A stretch of DNA of 64,000 bases, taken from contig NC_091938.1 of NCBI RefSeq assembly GCF_041260155.1, forward strand, positions 18,870,632-18,934,631, in the 5' to 3' direction. Under the pieces are notes generated by a model. That model had not been told where the DNA came from. It ran no database searches and saw only the letters and a program-made list of their open reading frames with translations. Of this stretch, positions 61,901 through 64,000 are shown piece by piece. A program made the position numbers and the translations under genes. Within the stretch, counting starts at the first letter, position 1. Each line of letters starts with the position of its first letter. The stretch is from Ptychodera flava. Taxonomy: Eukaryota; Hemichordata; Enteropneusta; Ptychoderidae.

Positions 61901-63308
61901 TGTCTTAGCCTCTTTCTGTAGTATTCGCTGCCTCGTAGTAAAATGTGCTATGTACTTCCAGGAAACCATTGTATTTACCAGTCATTCCTGATGTCAGCAC
62001 CTGGTTCGGCCACGACGTGGAGACAAAGACAAGGGCCCAAAATCCGCTACGAATCATAAAGCCATTCTATTTGGTGGTTTTATTTTACACAGCAAGTTTG
62101 ATGTTCAGCGATTCCACCTTTGATTTGAAGTATTTTGATGTGGTCAGTAGCACACAGCTGTAAGCATTTCCTTAATTGCGTAAATTTGGAAACGTTTGGC
62201 CCCGTGATGACATCTTTTACGATGTGGAAAGAAATCTGGTGCGAACCGATTGCATAACACTACTAATTCATACACAGTGTACAGGCCTGAAGTACATGAC
62301 TCTAATTATCATCACTGTCCGCACAACGAAGACACTGGCAAAATTTTGAATATCGTCTGTGTAACAACTTATGTTACCGTTAAACGATCAAGATAATTGG
62401 AACGTTCAATGGTGTTGTTGTAAATATCAATATTTTGGAGGAGAAATGTTGATTTACTGATATTTCGATTTAATTTTAAGAAATACCGTGACGGTCATAA
62501 ATAGAAGTTTCTCCATTTTTGATCGACGAGTCTATTGAGCTTTCGCACACATCAAGCCAATCAGATTGGAAAAACAAGCGGTTTCACATCAATATTTCAC
62601 TATGTTGTCTGAAATATCCTAGTTTGTTTCACATTCCCTTTCACTGTCATGATTGTACATGTTTTTACAAACAAGAAAACAATGAACTGTGCTCAGCACC
62701 GAAAATGCTTGCATGCATGCATGTACATACATACGTACGTATGTATGTATGTATGTATGTATGTATGTATGTATGTATGTATGTATGTATGTATGTATGT
62801 ATGTATGTATGTATGTATGTATGTATATATGTATGTATGTATGTATGTATGCATGTATGCATGTATGTATGTATGTACATTGTATGTATGTATGTATTTA
62901 TGTATGTATGTATGTATGTATAATATCTCTCTATATATCGATCTATCAATCTATCAATCTACCATCTATCTTTCTACCTATCTATCCGTCTAGTGTGTGT
63001 GCGTGTTTTGCACATGTTGTTTAAATGATTGGACTCTCGACAATAACCGCCTAGGTGTTCTATATTCTTACATACCTCAAAGTGCCGTGATAAGCTCTGA
63101 TGAAGTACGAAGTCACCGGTTCTATACCAGTCATAGCCACTGTAAGTAAAATGGAAGCATATGAAATACAGACAATGAAATTATCATCTTTGCATTTCCA
63201 ACGGAACTTTCGTTTATAAACAAATCACACAGATTAAAATTTACCTTCCATCGAATGTTTTGTAGTGAGGATCTCCTGTCCCACAGCAGTTTCCACAATC
63301 AATGTCTT
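58936..63308 (-). CDS. VWDE-like: gene B exons 16-19 equivalents: VWD domain
   Basis: Exons 63245-63308, 63076-63139, 59968-60165 and 58936-59144. All VWD hallmarks are intact: GDPHYKTFDG, VHVRTWKCWSVTCHCAVAI, VISVDICHGTFGKAAP, DGLCGTFDHDSSND and DAFSESW. Lengths (64, 64, 198, 209) equal those of gene A exactly. The intron at 60166-63075 has grown by about 2.3 kb. Confidence 0.85.
60314..61693. mobile_element. mariner-like non-autonomous element, 1380 bp
   Basis: Inverted termini AGTGAGGCTACCCATAATTC and AGTGAGGCTACCCACAATCC (complement of the right end), flanked by TA on both sides (60312-60313, 61694-61695). No transposase frame recognised. Absent from the matching gene A intron. Confidence 0.75.
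61696..62705. other. gene B intron DNA, nothing recognised
   Basis: No exon, RNA or clear repeat supported; part of the extra sequence that gene A lacks here. Confidence 0.4.
62706..62922. repeat. (ATGT)n microsatellite in gene B intron
   Basis: Counterpart of 34274-34514, followed by (CTAT)-like repeats to about 62990. Confidence 0.95.
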
Positions 63309-64000
63309 CTGTGTTAACCTGCATGAATATGCAAGAATTTGAGAGACACAGAGGGTTTGTCTGACTTACATTGTTATGCAAAATAGTGTTTTAAATTATG
63401 TTATGATAAAAAATCACTCTGAAGAATCGCTCTCGGAGAATATATTTTAGAGATGTTATCTGATGATTGATCAATGAGAGAGTTACGAGAAAATGTCAAC
63501 TTGTCGCTTTTACTGGTGAAGATAACTATACGTGTCTACAAATCCCAGAAAGCCTGTTAGTTAATGTTTGATGACTACGCAAAGGTTAGATTATAATAAT
63601 ATTATTCATGATTACATCAAGTTGATGGTAATAGCGAGTAGACAAGAAATATTAAGACGAAAATTGATATCCCAATCTTACTTTTCGAATGCTTCGCATA
63701 GAAAAACGGTGTTACCTTTGGTTTTATGACGCGCACACCGCTTTATTAAAATTTCTGTCTCCAAAAGACTTTGTGAGCTAATTACGACTGAAGTCTCGTG
63801 ATTTCCTTTCTGCGTACGCTTCTGAAATGTTCCATTATTAATAACTTTGATATGTTGACCAAACGGTATAGACATACAGTGATATATTGATCAAAACTGT
63901 AACGTGTGGGTAAAAAAAAGAATTCGTTGCCTGGGACATATCTGTGTACGTGAACACCAGTTTGGGTAATAATGACTTCCACAGTACTGAACTGGCAAGA

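Larger units (their letters stand above)
53801..64000 (-). pseudogene. VWDE-like: gene B: VWDE-like paralogue, partial, with in-frame stop
   Basis: Exons 3' to 5': 53801-53946, 54316-54424, 54679-54930, 55275-55453, 56048-56158, 56715-56811, 57556-57778, 58360-58686, 58936-59144, 59968-60165, 63076-63139, 63245-63308, 63716-63787 and the end of exon 14 (from about 63958, running off the window). Eleven of the thirteen complete exons either equal gene A in length or differ only near the last exon; the others differ by multiples of three, and phases agree. It encodes CGTGDPHYKTFDG, TGDFVLHQSLSRHFE, DGLCGTFDHDSSND, an EGF (CLCYEG at its end), YDSKCRHCDVTDGCIVK and a membrane helix with RSRRCKCMK. 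The exon matching exon 20 has an in-frame TGA at 58620-58622 next to a T7 run. Either this copy is a pseudogene, the stop is a sequencing error, or that exon is skipped. Confidence 0.75.

Overview
The window is eukaryotic and intron-rich. It has GT-AG introns, intronless type II glycosyltransferase genes, CR1/L2-type LINE fragments, long (AT)n, (GA)n and (CATA)n microsatellites, and very many small inverted-repeat transposons. The best protein evidence is a multi-exon D8C + VWD + EGF + transmembrane gene and PF03407-type glycosyltransferases. Together with the repeat texture this suggests a marine invertebrate, most likely a deuterostome such as a hemichordate or amphioxus. The species is inferred, not proven.

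Layout. (1) 631-1815 (+): intronless Golgi-type glycosyltransferase gene GT1. (2) 6189-22998: a tandem duplication of an 8-9 kb unit. Each unit carries an inner piece of a minus-strand LINE, an (AT)n tract, shared MITEs and one intronless glycosyltransferase on the minus strand (GT2 10838-12037, GT3 18877-20082). GT1 is convergent with them. (3) 25925-49521 (-): a 27-exon gene whose exon phases all agree, predicting about 1491 residues. It encodes a signal peptide, three tandem modules of about 120 residues that I cannot name, a D8C-like cysteine region, a VWD domain, one EGF, a C-terminal IPT-like/cysteine region, one transmembrane helix and a very short tail. This is a VWDE-like membrane protein (gene A). 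(4) 53801 to beyond 64000 (-): a tandem paralogue (gene B), colinear with gene A over its last 14 exons. Homology between the two copies begins near 23000 and near 50560, giving a repeat unit of about 28 kb. Gene B has an in-frame TGA in the exon matching exon 20, so it may be a pseudogene.

Mobile DNA fills the gaps and introns. At least four TTAA-flanked MITE families occur, some inserted back to back sharing one TTAA and some nested. The paralogous copies act as natural empty sites. They date a LINE 3' end (9-bp duplication), a 317-bp hAT-like MITE (9-bp duplication), a roughly 1-kb foldback element and a 5'-truncated CR1-like LINE to after the gene A/B duplication. A 254-bp near-perfect palindrome in intron 3 of gene A carries, in each arm, a sequence resembling the hammerhead ribozyme core known from Penelope-like elements.

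The glycosyltransferases probably act in the Golgi lumen and the VWDE-like proteins at the cell surface. Nothing in the sequence shows that the two families work together; their proximity may only reflect local duplication.
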